Shown: piece after piece, positions 1 through 5,973 of the stretch
Numbering within the stretch: the first letter of the stretch is position 1
Layout of the letters: each line of letters opens with the position of its first letter
Notes under the pieces: generated by a model
What the model saw: the letters and a program-made list of their open reading frames with translations, nothing else
What the model was told of the DNA's origin: nothing
Databases searched by the model: none
Source: an uncultured Eubacteriales bacterium
GTDB lineage: Bacteria; Bacillota; Clostridia; Oscillospirales; Oscillospiraceae
Direction: 5' to 3'
Length of the DNA stretch: 11,363 nucleotides
NCBI GenBank assembly: GCA_900540545.1
Contig: UQGJ01000075.1
Location: 1 to 11,363 of the forward strand
Position numbers and translations under genes: made by a program

Positions 1-4
1 TCAA

Positions 5-12
5 CTCCTTTT
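5..12 (-). promoter_or_regulatory. Ribosome binding site of the next Pst gene (start outside window)
   Basis: On the minus strand positions 12-5 read AAAAGGAG, a strong Shine-Dalgarno, with only four bases left before the window edge. The start codon must therefore lie just outside. The standard Pst operon order is pstS-pstC-pstA-pstB-phoU, so the gene is expected to be pstB, the ATPase. That identity is inferred from gene order alone. Confidence 0.6.
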
Positions 13-19
13 GGGGGAT

Positions 20-77
20 GGGCGGCCACGGGCCGCCCCTACGGCAAATCTTCGGTAGGGGCGGCCTGTGGCCGCCC
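20..77. repeat. Double palindromic repeat between pstA and the next gene
   Basis: Positions 20-42 and 55-77 form a 23-bp inverted repeat whose only non-Watson-Crick pair is G30 with T67 (a G-U pair in RNA). Each arm is itself a hairpin: GGGCGGCC, a 3-base loop, GGCCGCCC (20-38 and 59-77). The RNA can therefore fold as one long hairpin or as two short ones. The arms carry the CCCCTAC(C/G)G tail that also occurs at 7486-7512, so this looks like two head-to-head copies of an interspersed element. It sits inside the Pst operon, right after the pstA stop codon. Confidence 0.75.
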
Positions 78-83
78 GCCCCC

Positions 84-938
84 CTATCGCTTCAGCCTCC
101 GCCCCAGCCACTTCGCCAGCAGGTTGATGCACAAGGTAATCAGCATCAATATCGTGGCGATGGCGAAGCCCACGTCGATTTTGCCACGCTCCATGCTGTA
201 CGTGTACAGGCCCACGGAGAGGCTGGCCCCCGGCATGGTCAGTATCTGCCCCAGGCTCTTCATGAACATGGCGGTGCCCCCGGCGGTGTACAGCAGGGCG
301 GCGGACTCCCCCACGATGCGGCCGATGGAGAGGATGCAGCCGGTGACGATGCCGTCCACGGAGCTGGGCAGCACCACCGTGCGCACCATGCGCCACTTGC
401 CGCTGCCCAGGCCCAGGGCGGCCTCCCGGTAGGACTGGGGCACCGTTTTCAAAGACTCCTGGGTGGTGCGGACGATGGTGGGGATGGTCATGATGACCAG
501 GGTGGCGATGCCCGCCCGGATAGACCCGCCCCAGCCCAGCATCTGGCAGAAAAACAGCATACCCACCAGCCCGAAGATGATGGAGGGGATGCCGGTGAGG
601 GTCTCGGTGGCGAACTCAATGAGGGCCGCCACGCGCTTGTTCCTGGCGTACTCCGTGAGGTAGATGGCCGCGCCCACCCCCAGGGGGAGGACGAAGAGGA
701 GGGTGCCGAAAATGAGCACCAGGGTATTGATGATGTTGGGCAGGATGCCGTCGACCTCCCGGATGACGCTCTGCTGGGAGGTCAACAGCTCCCAGGTGAT
801 GTTGGGGACGCCCCGGAAGAAGATGTAGCCGATGATGACCACCAGCAGCAGGCAGGTGAGGCCCGCGCAGGCATAGAGGAAAAAGCGCATGACCCGGTCA
901 TAGGCCCGGCGCCGGGGGGAGAGCTGCCGCGATTCCAT
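84..938 (-). CDS. pstA: Phosphate ABC transporter permease PstA
   Basis: Inner-membrane permease of the high-affinity phosphate importer; with PstC it forms the channel energised by the PstB ATPase and fed by PstS. The 284-aa product has the usual family length, with about six hydrophobic segments, the first at residues 18-40 after a basic N-terminus. The cytoplasmic EAA loop that contacts the ATPase is seen as REAALGLG at residues 171-178. The family stretch IVGESAALLYTAGGT lies near residues 208-222. The ATG at 938 is preceded by a GGGGGAAGG ribosome site and follows the pstC stop by 14 bp, so translation is probably coupled. A palindromic repeat separates it from the next gene, a possible point for mRNA processing. 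Identification is secure from motifs and operon order. Confidence 0.96.
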   Translation of the reverse strand: MESRQLSPRRRAYDRVMRFFLYACAGLTCLLLVVIIGYIFFRGVPNITWELLTSQQSVIREVDGILPNIINTLVLIFGTLLFVLPLGVGAAIYLTEYARNKRVAALIEFATETLTGIPSIIFGLVGMLFFCQMLGWGGSIRAGIATLVIMTIPTIVRTTQESLKTVPQSYREAALGLGSGKWRMVRTVVLPSSVDGIVTGCILSIGRIVGESAALLYTAGGTAMFMKSLGQILTMPGASLSVGLYTYSMERGKIDVGFAIATILMLITLCINLLAKWLGRRLKR

Positions 939-952
939 TGAGCCTTCCCCCC

Positions 953-1837
953 TTACTTGTTCTTGTCCCGCTTGAGCAGGACGTTGAGGGCCACGTTGAT
1001 GAGCATGATGAAGAGAAACAGCACCAGGGCGATGGAGTAGAGGGCGTTGCGCTGGAGGGAGCCCACGCTGGCGTAGGACATCTCGCTGACGATGGCGGTG
1101 GTGAGGAAGCGCACGCTCTGGAACAGCCCCGGCATGTTGGCCACGTTGCCGGCCACCATCATGATGGCCATGGCCTCGCCGATGGCCCGCCCGATGCCCA
1201 GGACCACGGCGGCGGCGATGCCGCTGGACGCGGCGGGGGCGCTGACCCGGAAATAGGTCTCGATGGCCGTGGCCCCCAGGGCCAGGGATGCCTCCTCGTA
1301 CTCCCGGGGCACCGCCTTCAGGGCGGTCTCCGCCATGCTGATGATGGAGGGCAGTATCATGATGGACAGCACCACGATGGCGGCCAACAGCGTGGCCCCC
1401 GAGGCCAGGTCAAAGGCCACCCGGATGGCGGGGACCAGCACGGTCATGCCCACCAGGCCGTAGACCACCGAGGGGATGCCCGCCAGCAGGTCCACCGCCG
1501 TGCGAACCAGGTTCGCCACCTTCGGGGGGGCCAGCTTTGCCAGGTACATGGCCGTGAAGAACCCGATGGGCACGCCGATGAGGATGGCCCCGCCGGTGCC
1601 GTAGATGGAGGTGAGGATGAAGGACAGGATGCCGAACTGGGGGTCGGTCTTGTTGTTGGAGGCCCACACCGGGTTGAAGAGGAAGTCCACAATGCCCACC
1701 TCCCGGATGGCCGGGAGGCCGGAAATAATCAGATAGATGGAGATAAAGAGCACGAAGCCCACCGCCAGCAGGCCGCAGAAGAAGAACAGGCCGTACATGG
1801 CTTTTTCCAGCCCCCCGCGCAGCCGTTTGTGTCCCAT
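953..1837 (-). CDS. pstC: Phosphate ABC transporter permease PstC
   Basis: Second membrane subunit of the Pst phosphate importer, partner of PstA. The 294-aa product begins with a basic stretch (GHKRLRGGL), then a hydrophobic helix at about residues 14-38, and has around six membrane segments in all. Its EAA loop, EEASLALG, is at residues 171-178, the same place as in PstA, as expected for paired permeases. Typical PstC stretches are seen, such as DLLAGIPSVVYGLVG (residues 116-130) and the later IGRAIGEAMA. The start at 1837 has an AGGAGGG site 5 bases upstream. It lies 72 bp after pstS; that gap contains an imperfect hairpin that could lower expression of the permeases relative to the binding protein. 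Confidence 0.96.
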   Translation of the reverse strand: MGHKRLRGGLEKAMYGLFFFCGLLAVGFVLFISIYLIISGLPAIREVGIVDFLFNPVWASNNKTDPQFGILSFILTSIYGTGGAILIGVPIGFFTAMYLAKLAPPKVANLVRTAVDLLAGIPSVVYGLVGMTVLVPAIRVAFDLASGATLLAAIVVLSIMILPSIISMAETALKAVPREYEEASLALGATAIETYFRVSAPAASSGIAAAVVLGIGRAIGEAMAIMMVAGNVANMPGLFQSVRFLTTAIVSEMSYASVGSLQRNALYSIALVLFLFIMLINVALNVLLKRDKNK

Positions 1838-1859
1838 GGAAACCCTCCTTGTATACGCG

Positions 1860-1890
1860 GAGAAGGACCGCCGAGGGCGGCCCTTTTCTC
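1860..1890 (-). promoter_or_regulatory. Imperfect hairpin between pstS and pstC
   Basis: CCGCC (1868-1872) pairs with GGCGG (1876-1880) across a 3-base loop. GAGAAGG (1860-1866) pairs with CC and TTCTC beyond it, with an A-C mismatch at 1867/1881 and a two-base bulge. It follows the pstS stop on the minus strand and has no T-run after it, so it is more likely an mRNA-stabilising or processing element than a full terminator. Such an element would fit the need for more PstS than permease, but that role is inferred. Confidence 0.45.
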
Positions 1891-1909
1891 CCGGATTCCG
1901 ATTTTCTCG

Positions 1910-2785
1910 TTAGCGGTTGGCGGGGACCACGCCGGCGGCGGTGTAGAGCTCGGCGTTGGCCGGGTCCATGGCGAAGTCGAAGAAGGCCTGAGCCGCCTCG
2001 CTGAGGGAGCCGTCGGTCTTGGTGGCGAAGACGAAGGGGCGCTGGATGGCGTAGCTGCCGTCCAGGACGGTGGCCTCGGTGCAGGCCACGCCGGCGATCT
2101 TCACGGCCTTGACGGTGTCGTTGAGGGAGGACAGGGAGGCGTAGCCGATGGCGCCGGGGGTGGTGGCGACGGCGGTGACCACCGCGCCGGTGGAGGTCAG
2201 CTCCTGGGCATAGACGCAGGCGTCCTCGGTGTCGGTCAGCTCCTCGAAGGCGCCCCGGGTGCCGGAGCCGGCCTCCCGGCCCACGAAGGCGATGGCGGCG
2301 TCCTCGCCGCCCAGGTCCTTCCAGTTGGTGATCTCGCCTTTGGCGATCTGGGCCACCTGCTCCACGGTGAGGTCGTCCACAGAGTTGGCGGGGTTGACCA
2401 CGATGGCGATGCCGTCCTTGGCCACCACGGTCTCGGTGAGGGTGGCCTTCTCCTCGTCCTTCATGCCTCGGGAGGCCAGGCCGATGTCGGCGGAGCCGTT
2501 GGAGGCGGCCTCCACGCCGGCGCCGGAGCCGGTGGGGTCGTAGGTGACGGTGACGCCGGGCTGGACGGCGGCGAAGCCCTCGATGAGGGCGCCCAGGACC
2601 TTCTCCATGGAGGTGGAGCCGTTGGTGACCACGCTGCCGGTGAGGGCGGTGTCCACGGGGGTGGTGACGGGGGCCTGGGTGTCGGCGCCGGGGGTGGGAG
2701 TGGGGGTGGAGCCGGTGCTGCTGCACCCGGCGAAGAGGCTCACGCACAGGGCGGCGGAGCACAGAATGGCAAGGGACTTCTTCAT
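1910..2785 (-). CDS. pstS: Phosphate-binding lipoprotein PstS
   Basis: Extracellular phosphate receptor of the Pst importer, anchored to the membrane by lipid. The 291-aa product starts MKKSLAILCS and has a lipobox LFAGC with Cys21 as the lipidation site. A flexible Ser/Thr/Pro linker (about residues 22-47) precedes the periplasmic-binding-protein fold. Phosphate-contacting stretches are visible: TNGSTSM (residues 54-60), DPTGSGAGVEAASNGSADIG (83-102) and the later GREAGSGTRGAFEEL. I chose the ATG at 2785 over a TTG at 2803 because it places the basic signal peptide at the start; the GGAG site is rather far upstream, so the ribosome site is only fair. It is the first gene of the operon and lies under Pho-box-like repeats, pointing to induction by phosphate starvation. 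Confidence 0.95.
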   Translation of the reverse strand: MKKSLAILCSAALCVSLFAGCSSTGSTPTPTPGADTQAPVTTPVDTALTGSVVTNGSTSMEKVLGALIEGFAAVQPGVTVTYDPTGSGAGVEAASNGSADIGLASRGMKDEEKATLTETVVAKDGIAIVVNPANSVDDLTVEQVAQIAKGEITNWKDLGGEDAAIAFVGREAGSGTRGAFEELTDTEDACVYAQELTSTGAVVTAVATTPGAIGYASLSSLNDTVKAVKIAGVACTEATVLDGSYAIQRPFVFATKTDGSLSEAAQAFFDFAMDPANAELYTAAGVVPANR

Positions 2786-2818
2786 AACGCTTTCATTCTC
2801 CAATCCATATTCAATCTA

Positions 2819-2834
2819 TTGTTCTCCGGAACAA
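2819..2834 (-). promoter_or_regulatory. Palindrome in the pstS leader
   Basis: TTGTTC (2819-2824) and GAACAA (2829-2834) flank a 4-base centre, just downstream of the proposed pstS -10 element and about 34 bases before the start codon. It could be an mRNA hairpin in the 5' leader or an operator. Arms are 6 bp, so chance is possible. Confidence 0.35.
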
Positions 2835-2839
2835 TTTAC

Positions 2840-2895
2840 AGTATACCGGGCCTTTGTAAAGTCCGCGCCCAGGGGTTTGTAAAGTCTTTGTAAGG
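2840..2895 (-). promoter_or_regulatory. pstS promoter with three Pho-box-like repeats
   Basis: The plus strand shows TTTGTAAAG at 2853-2861 and 2876-2884 and TTTGTAAGG at 2887-2895 (minus strand CTTTACAAA, CTTTACAAA, CCTTACAAA). Start-to-start spacing is 23 and 11 bp, that is one and about two helical turns. PhoP-type response regulators bind TTxACA direct repeats with 11-bp period, so this is a strong candidate phosphate-starvation operator. A TATACT -10 hexamer lies at 2845-2840 on the minus strand, 9 bases past the nearest box; there is no separate good -35, as expected for an activator-dependent promoter. An alternative -10 (TAAATT) lies 16 bases past the box. Confidence 0.7.
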
Positions 2896-2916
2896 CGTAG
2901 TTTGCCCCATTTGGGC

Positions 2917-2954
2917 AAAAAAGAGCCGCCCCCCCTTTTGTAAGGGGGGCGGCT
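2917..2954 (-). terminator. Rho-independent terminator after the HAD phosphatase gene
   Basis: On the minus strand AGCCGCCCCCC (2954-2944) pairs with GGGGGGCGGCT (2934-2924), an 11-bp stem, followed by a run of six T (2922-2917). A second small palindrome, TTTGCCC/GGGCAAA (2901-2919), follows directly. The terminator separates this transcript from the pstS promoter. Confidence 0.88.
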
Positions 2955-2963
2955 GTGCGCTGT

Positions 2964-3617
2964 TTACAAACCGAGCCAGGCCTGGAGGTTGGAGAGGTTG
3001 GGGGCGATGTGCTTGTGGAGGTAGGGGTCGAAGTCCTCGGCGGGGGTGGTGCCGTTGAGGACGGCGCAGAAATCACAGCCCGCGTTCTGGGCGGTGGCGG
3101 CGTCGATGGTGGTGTCGCCGCAGTAGAGGACCTCCTTGGCGGTGAGGCCCATCTGGGCCAGGACCCAGTTGACCCCCTCCGGGTCCGGCTTGGGCTTGCT
3201 CACCTTGTCGCCCCCCACCACGTGGGAAAAGAGGTGGTCCACCCCTTTGACCCGGAAAATCGTCTCCAGGGTGGGGGTGTTCTTGGTGCTGACCACGGCG
3301 GCGGCGATGCCGTGGTCCCGCAGGGCCCGCAGCAGTTCCACCGCGCCGGGGAACAGGTCCACCTTCCCCTGGCCCTGAAGGTCCCGGGCCACGGGGTGGA
3401 ACAGCTCGTAAAACCGCGCCCGGTTGGCCGGGTCGGGGTCGCCGGTGAGGAGGGTATAGGCGTCCTGGACCTGCATCCCCACGGTGCGGCGGACCGCCTC
3501 CCGGTCGGGGGCGGGGTGGCCCATGGCGGTCATGGCGTGGGTGAACCCGGCCAGGATGGCCTCGGTGGCGTCGCCCAGGGTGTAGTCAAAATCGAAGATG
3601 AGGGCTTTGTAGGTCAT
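2964..3617 (-). CDS. HAD-superfamily hydrolase, probable small-molecule phosphatase
   Basis: A 217-aa cytoplasmic HAD phosphatase of the phosphoglycolate phosphatase/PpaX/YjjG-like subfamily. All four catalytic motifs are visible: DFDYT (nucleophile Asp9, acid Asp11, Thr13), VVST (Ser110/Thr111), the motif III lysine in SKPKPDP (about Lys141), and the metal-binding GDTTID (Asp168, Asp172). Residues 15-90 form the helical C1 cap that sets substrate choice. Tyr12 stands where most relatives have Gly. The start at 3617 has an AAAGGAG site 5 bases upstream. It lies 78 bp after rpoN on the same strand and could be read with it; it ends in its own terminator. Nearness to pst suggests, but does not show, a role in phosphate metabolism. 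The exact substrate cannot be read from the sequence. Confidence 0.9.
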   Translation of the reverse strand: MTYKALIFDFDYTLGDATEAILAGFTHAMTAMGHPAPDREAVRRTVGMQVQDAYTLLTGDPDPANRARFYELFHPVARDLQGQGKVDLFPGAVELLRALRDHGIAAAVVSTKNTPTLETIFRVKGVDHLFSHVVGGDKVSKPKPDPEGVNWVLAQMGLTAKEVLYCGDTTIDAATAQNAGCDFCAVLNGTTPAEDFDPYLHKHIAPNLSNLQAWLGL

Positions 3618-3640
3618 GGGGACTCCTTTCTGGAATTAAG

Positions 3641-3661
3641 AATGAACAATGAAGAATGAAG
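3641..3661. repeat. Three tandem copies of a 7-base repeat
   Basis: AATGAAC, AATGAAG, AATGAAG run in tandem in the rpoN-HAD intergenic region, and a partial fourth unit (AATTACG) follows. The A/T-rich stretch (about 3633-3667) stands out from the GC-rich surroundings and ends in a GC-rich tail. It resembles simple A/T repeats scattered between genes in many Bacillota; that comparison is from memory. Confidence 0.5.
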
Positions 3662-3695
3662 AATTACGCCTGCGGGCGGGACGGGGGACGGGGAA

Positions 3696-5063
3696 TCATT
3701 CGTACTGCTTGCGGCCGGTGGTGCTGGGGATGTTCAGCTCATCCCGGTACTTGGCTACCGTGCGGCGGGAGAGGGTGCAGCCCTCCTTGGCCATCAGCTC
3801 GCAGAGCTTTTGGTCGGACAGGGGCTTCTTCTTGTCCTCGCCGGCAATCAGCTTTTTCAGCAGGGCCTTGGCCGCGTCGGGGGAGGCGGCCTCCTCGTTC
3901 CCTGCGGCGGCGCCCAGGCCCCGGGAGAAGAAGTAGCTCAGGGGGTAGACCCCGCTGGAGCACTGGAGGTACTTATCCTTCACCGCCCGGCTGACGGTGG
4001 ACTCGTGGACCCCCACCCGCCCGGCGATGTCGGCCAGGGACATGGGCTTCAGGTGGCCGGGGCCGTGGCGGAAGAAGTCCTCCTGGACCTCCAGCAGACA
4101 TTCGGCGCACTGCATGAGGGTGCTCCGGCGCTGTTCGATGCTCCGCACCACCCACTTGGCCTGGCGGACCTTTCCCACCAGGTAGTCCTTCACCTCCTGG
4201 TCGTCGCTGTCCTTGAGCATCCGGCAGTAGTAGGAGCTGACGTTCAGACTGGGGAAAAAGTAGTCGTTGGTCAGGACCTCGAAGTGGTCGGGGAAGTTGA
4301 CGACAAAGAGGTCCGGGTTGATGTAGATCAGGTTTTCCCGGGCGGCGAAGCCGCTGCCCGGCCGGGGGTTCAGGGAGCGGATCAGCTCGCAGGCGGCGTA
4401 GACCTGGTCGGGGGCGGCGCCGGTGGCCTTGGCGATGACGCCGTAGCGGTTTTTGCTGAGGGCCTCCAGGTGGTCTTTGGCGATGCGCTGGGCCAGGGCG
4501 GCGCCCTTCCGGCGGCGGAGCTGGAGCAGCAGACATTCCGACAGGTCCCGGGCCCCCACCCCGGCGGGCTCCAGGCTCTGGACCAGGGCCAGGGCCTGGT
4601 CCAGCAGCGCCGGGTCCTCCCCGCACTGGGCGGCCAGGTCGGCCAGGGGTTCGTCCAGCCAGCCGTTCTGGTTGAGGCTCTCCACCAGGAGGCGGGCGGC
4701 GGCGCGGAGGGGGGCGGGCAGGTCCATGACCTCCAACTGGGACAGGACGTAGCGGTAGAGGTCCTGGTCGTCCTCGGCGTTGCCGTAATTGGAGATGGGG
4801 TCCCGGCCCTCGTCCTCGCTGTCCTGCTGGTGGTAGACCCGGTTCTGGGTGTCGGTGGACTCCAGCCACTCCAGCTTCCGCTGGAGGACGGCCCCCTCGT
4901 CCCGGTCCCCGGCGGTCTCCTCCATCTCCAGCACCGGGTTCTCCTGGACCTGCTCCTCGATATATTCCAGCAGCTCCTGGGACCCCATCTGGAGAATCTC
5001 CATGGACTGCATCATCTGGGGGGACAGGGTCTGGCTCTGCTTCATCGACATATTCAGTTCCAT
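3696..5063 (-). CDS. rpoN: RNA polymerase sigma-54 factor RpoN
   Basis: Alternative sigma factor that recognises -24/-12 promoters and needs AAA+ enhancer-binding proteins to open DNA. The 455-aa product has the full layout. Region I is Gln/Met/Leu-rich (MKQSQTLSPQMMQSMEILQ, followed by ENPVLEME). An acidic region II spans about residues 46-95. A core-binding domain follows with SLEPAGVGARDLSECLL and LNPRPGSGF. The HTH (SLADIAGRVGVHESTVSRAV) comes next, and the RpoN box, SRRTVAKYRDEL, lies near the C-terminus. I chose the ATG at 5063 (AGGCGG site) rather than a longer frame from 5141 because a sigma-A promoter lies between them. No enhancer-binding protein is encoded in this window, so its regulon is elsewhere. 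The small sigma-70-region-4 gene lies 142 bp upstream in the same direction. Confidence 0.95.
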   Translation of the reverse strand: MELNMSMKQSQTLSPQMMQSMEILQMGSQELLEYIEEQVQENPVLEMEETAGDRDEGAVLQRKLEWLESTDTQNRVYHQQDSEDEGRDPISNYGNAEDDQDLYRYVLSQLEVMDLPAPLRAAARLLVESLNQNGWLDEPLADLAAQCGEDPALLDQALALVQSLEPAGVGARDLSECLLLQLRRRKGAALAQRIAKDHLEALSKNRYGVIAKATGAAPDQVYAACELIRSLNPRPGSGFAARENLIYINPDLFVVNFPDHFEVLTNDYFFPSLNVSSYYCRMLKDSDDQEVKDYLVGKVRQAKWVVRSIEQRRSTLMQCAECLLEVQEDFFRHGPGHLKPMSLADIAGRVGVHESTVSRAVKDKYLQCSSGVYPLSYFFSRGLGAAAGNEEAASPDAAKALLKKLIAGEDKKKPLSDQKLCELMAKEGCTLSRRTVAKYRDELNIPSTTGRKQYE

Positions 5064-5100
5064 GGTACCGCCTGCCTTTTCTGTGGATTGGGTCGGTACC

Positions 5101-5130
5101 AGTATAGCATATTCTATGGGGTCTTTACAA
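5101..5130 (-). promoter_or_regulatory. Sigma-A promoter of rpoN
   Basis: Minus strand: TTGTAA (5130-5125), an 18-base spacer, TATACT (5106-5101), with an extended -10 (TGC before TATACT). Transcription would start near 5094, about 30 bases before the rpoN ATG at 5063. It fixes the start codon choice. Confidence 0.75.
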
Positions 5131-5144
5131 TTCCCATTCACGGC

Positions 5145-5161
5145 TTGGCATGGGATTTGCT
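5145..5161 (+). promoter_or_regulatory. Sigma-54 (-24/-12) promoter-like site facing away from rpoN
   Basis: TTGGCATGGGATTTGCT matches the sigma-54 consensus TTGGCAC-N5-TTGCW except for one pyrimidine (T for C). The invariant GG (5147-5148) and GC (5159-5160) are exactly 10 bases apart. Read on the plus strand it would start transcription near 5172, into the back of the sigma-4-like gene, where no plus-strand gene is visible. It could drive an antisense or small RNA, or act as a sigma-54 binding site about 55 bp upstream of the rpoN start point. The match is seen; the function is inferred. Confidence 0.5.
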
Positions 5162-5179
5162 GACCGGCCCGGAAGGAAG

Positions 5180-5195
5180 TGTTCCAAATGGAACA
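5180..5195. promoter_or_regulatory. Perfect 16-bp palindrome upstream of rpoN
   Basis: TGTTCCA, two bases, TGGAACA: 7-bp perfect arms. It sits between the end of the sigma-4-like gene and the sigma-54-like site, about +9 to +24 from that site's predicted start. It looks like a dimeric repressor operator. No T-run follows on either strand, so it is not a normal terminator. Confidence 0.5.
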
Positions 5196-5205
5196 GAAAT
5201 GGGGG

Positions 5206-5529
5206 TCAGTCGTCGTCCGGGGGGCGCAAAAATAGTTCGGCGCCGTAGCGCAGGCACCGGCGGAGGCGGGCCTCCCCGCGCTTGATGGTGCGGGAGACGG
5301 TGGATTTATCCACCCCCAACTCCTCGCCGATCTGGCGCATATTGAGGCCCTTATCGTAGTAGAGCAGCAAAAACTGCCGCTGGCGGGGGGTGACGTCCTC
5401 CCGGAGGGCCCGGACCAGGTTCCGCTTCAGGCGCTCATGCTGGGCGGAGTTGTCCGAGGACATGCTGCGGGCGTAGACGGCCATATCGGCCGCGTAGACG
5501 CCCCCTCTCCTATATCGTGTACCGGACAT
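5206..5529 (-). CDS. Small protein with a sigma-70 region 4 HTH
   Basis: A 107-aa protein that is essentially a lone sigma-70 region 4. DVTPRQRQFLLLYYDKG leads into the HTH MRQIGEELGVDKSTVSRTIK (residues 64-83), and ARLRRCLRY follows. Region 2, which binds core RNA polymerase and melts the -10, is absent, so it cannot be a complete sigma factor. It may be a DNA-binding regulator, an anti- or co-sigma protein, or a late-gene activator like those of phages. I chose ATG 5529, preceded by GAGAGGGGG; it overlaps the upstream gene by 20 bp. ATG 5484 and ATG 5463 are possible later starts. It is the last gene of a three-gene overlapping set, and no terminator is visible between it and rpoN, so read-through into rpoN is possible. 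The C-terminus is acidic (PPDDD). Confidence 0.8.
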   Translation of the reverse strand: MSGTRYRRGGVYAADMAVYARSMSSDNSAQHERLKRNLVRALREDVTPRQRQFLLLYYDKGLNMRQIGEELGVDKSTVSRTIKRGEARLRRCLRYGAELFLRPPDDD

Positions 5530-5740
5530 TGCGGCGGTACCCCCTCTCGTAGTAGTGTTCGCAGAGGACGGCCAGGTCCCGGCTCTCCCGCCACATGGCG
5601 GTGAGGACCCGGATGCGCTCGTCCAGCCGGATGCGGGCCTCCCGGTCCAGGCCGGGGTAGGTCTCCTCCAGCTCCCGGATGCGGCCCCGCAGGGCGTGGG
5701 CGCTGGCGCGGTAGTCTTTGGAAATCTCATACAAGGTCAT
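5510..5740 (-). CDS. Small helical protein of the sigma-4 micro-operon, unknown function
   Basis: A 76-aa, highly charged and probably all-helical protein: MTLYEISKDYRASAHALRGR, then RIRELEETY, a linker PGLDREARIRLDERIRVL, and a C-terminal patch with paired Tyr (HYYERGY). Two amphipathic helices suggest a helical hairpin or short coiled coil. I recognise the style as a short protein commonly found before sigma-like HTH genes in Clostridia and their prophages, but I know no established function. The ATG at 5740 is preceded by GGAGGAAGGAACG. It overlaps the zinc-ribbon ORF by 14 bp and the sigma-4 gene by 20 bp, so the three are probably translationally coupled and may act as a complex. It could be an adaptor for the HTH protein; that is inference. 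Confidence 0.75.
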   Translation of the reverse strand: MTLYEISKDYRASAHALRGRIRELEETYPGLDREARIRLDERIRVLTAMWRESRDLAVLCEHYYERGYRRNVRYTI

Positions 5741-5942
5741 AGTCTGACGTTCCTTCCTCCTTTGTTTCAACATGCCCGGCGCAGACCGGGCAAAGCCGCC
5801 CGCCGCCCCGCCGGACGACGGGGTCATAGCGGTACAGCTCCCCGCCGCAGACCCGGCAGCGGGCAACCGGCCGGTCCCGCTGGACATCCCGCAGCGGGAG
5901 CGGCCTTATCCTCCTGTTCCCCGTGGTCTCCCCTCTTCTCAA
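5727..5942 (-). CDS. Two-CxxC zinc-ribbon small protein (start uncertain)
   Basis: The reading frame encodes a basic N-terminal part (RRGETTGNRRIRPLPLRD) and then a zinc ribbon, CRVCGGELY and, 16 residues later, CPVCAGH; four Cys would bind one zinc. It ends ETKEEGTSDYDLV and overlaps the next gene by 14 bp. The start is a problem. A perfect Shine-Dalgarno, AAAGGAGGTG (5992-5983), is followed in frame by ATT (5981-5979) and GTC (5978-5976), not ATG or GTG. The first standard start in frame, TTG at 5942, has no ribosome site. A TTG at 5980 sits after the Shine-Dalgarno but in another frame, which hits TGA after 13 codons at a run of seven T. Non-standard initiation, frameshifting, a mutated start or a sequence error are all possible. 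The ribbon is probably real because the overlap with its neighbour is tight. Confidence 0.6.
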   Translation of the reverse strand: MRRGETTGNRRIRPLPLRDVQRDRPVARCRVCGGELYRYDPVVRRGGGRLCPVCAGHVETKEEGTSDYDLV

Positions 5943-5973
5943 AAAAAGTTGTACGGTTTCTGGTGTTTTCTTG

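Noticed and set aside
938..2893. Very long plus-strand open frame opposite pstC and pstS
   Set aside because: It is the antisense shadow of two clear Pst genes in GC-rich DNA; the translation is Gly/His/Asp/Val low-complexity with no family motifs. The same holds for the long plus-strand frames opposite rpoN and asnS.
2962..2971. TTTACAAA motif resembling another Pho box
   Set aside because: It is a single copy lying over the stop codon of the HAD gene with no phased partner; a chance match is likely.
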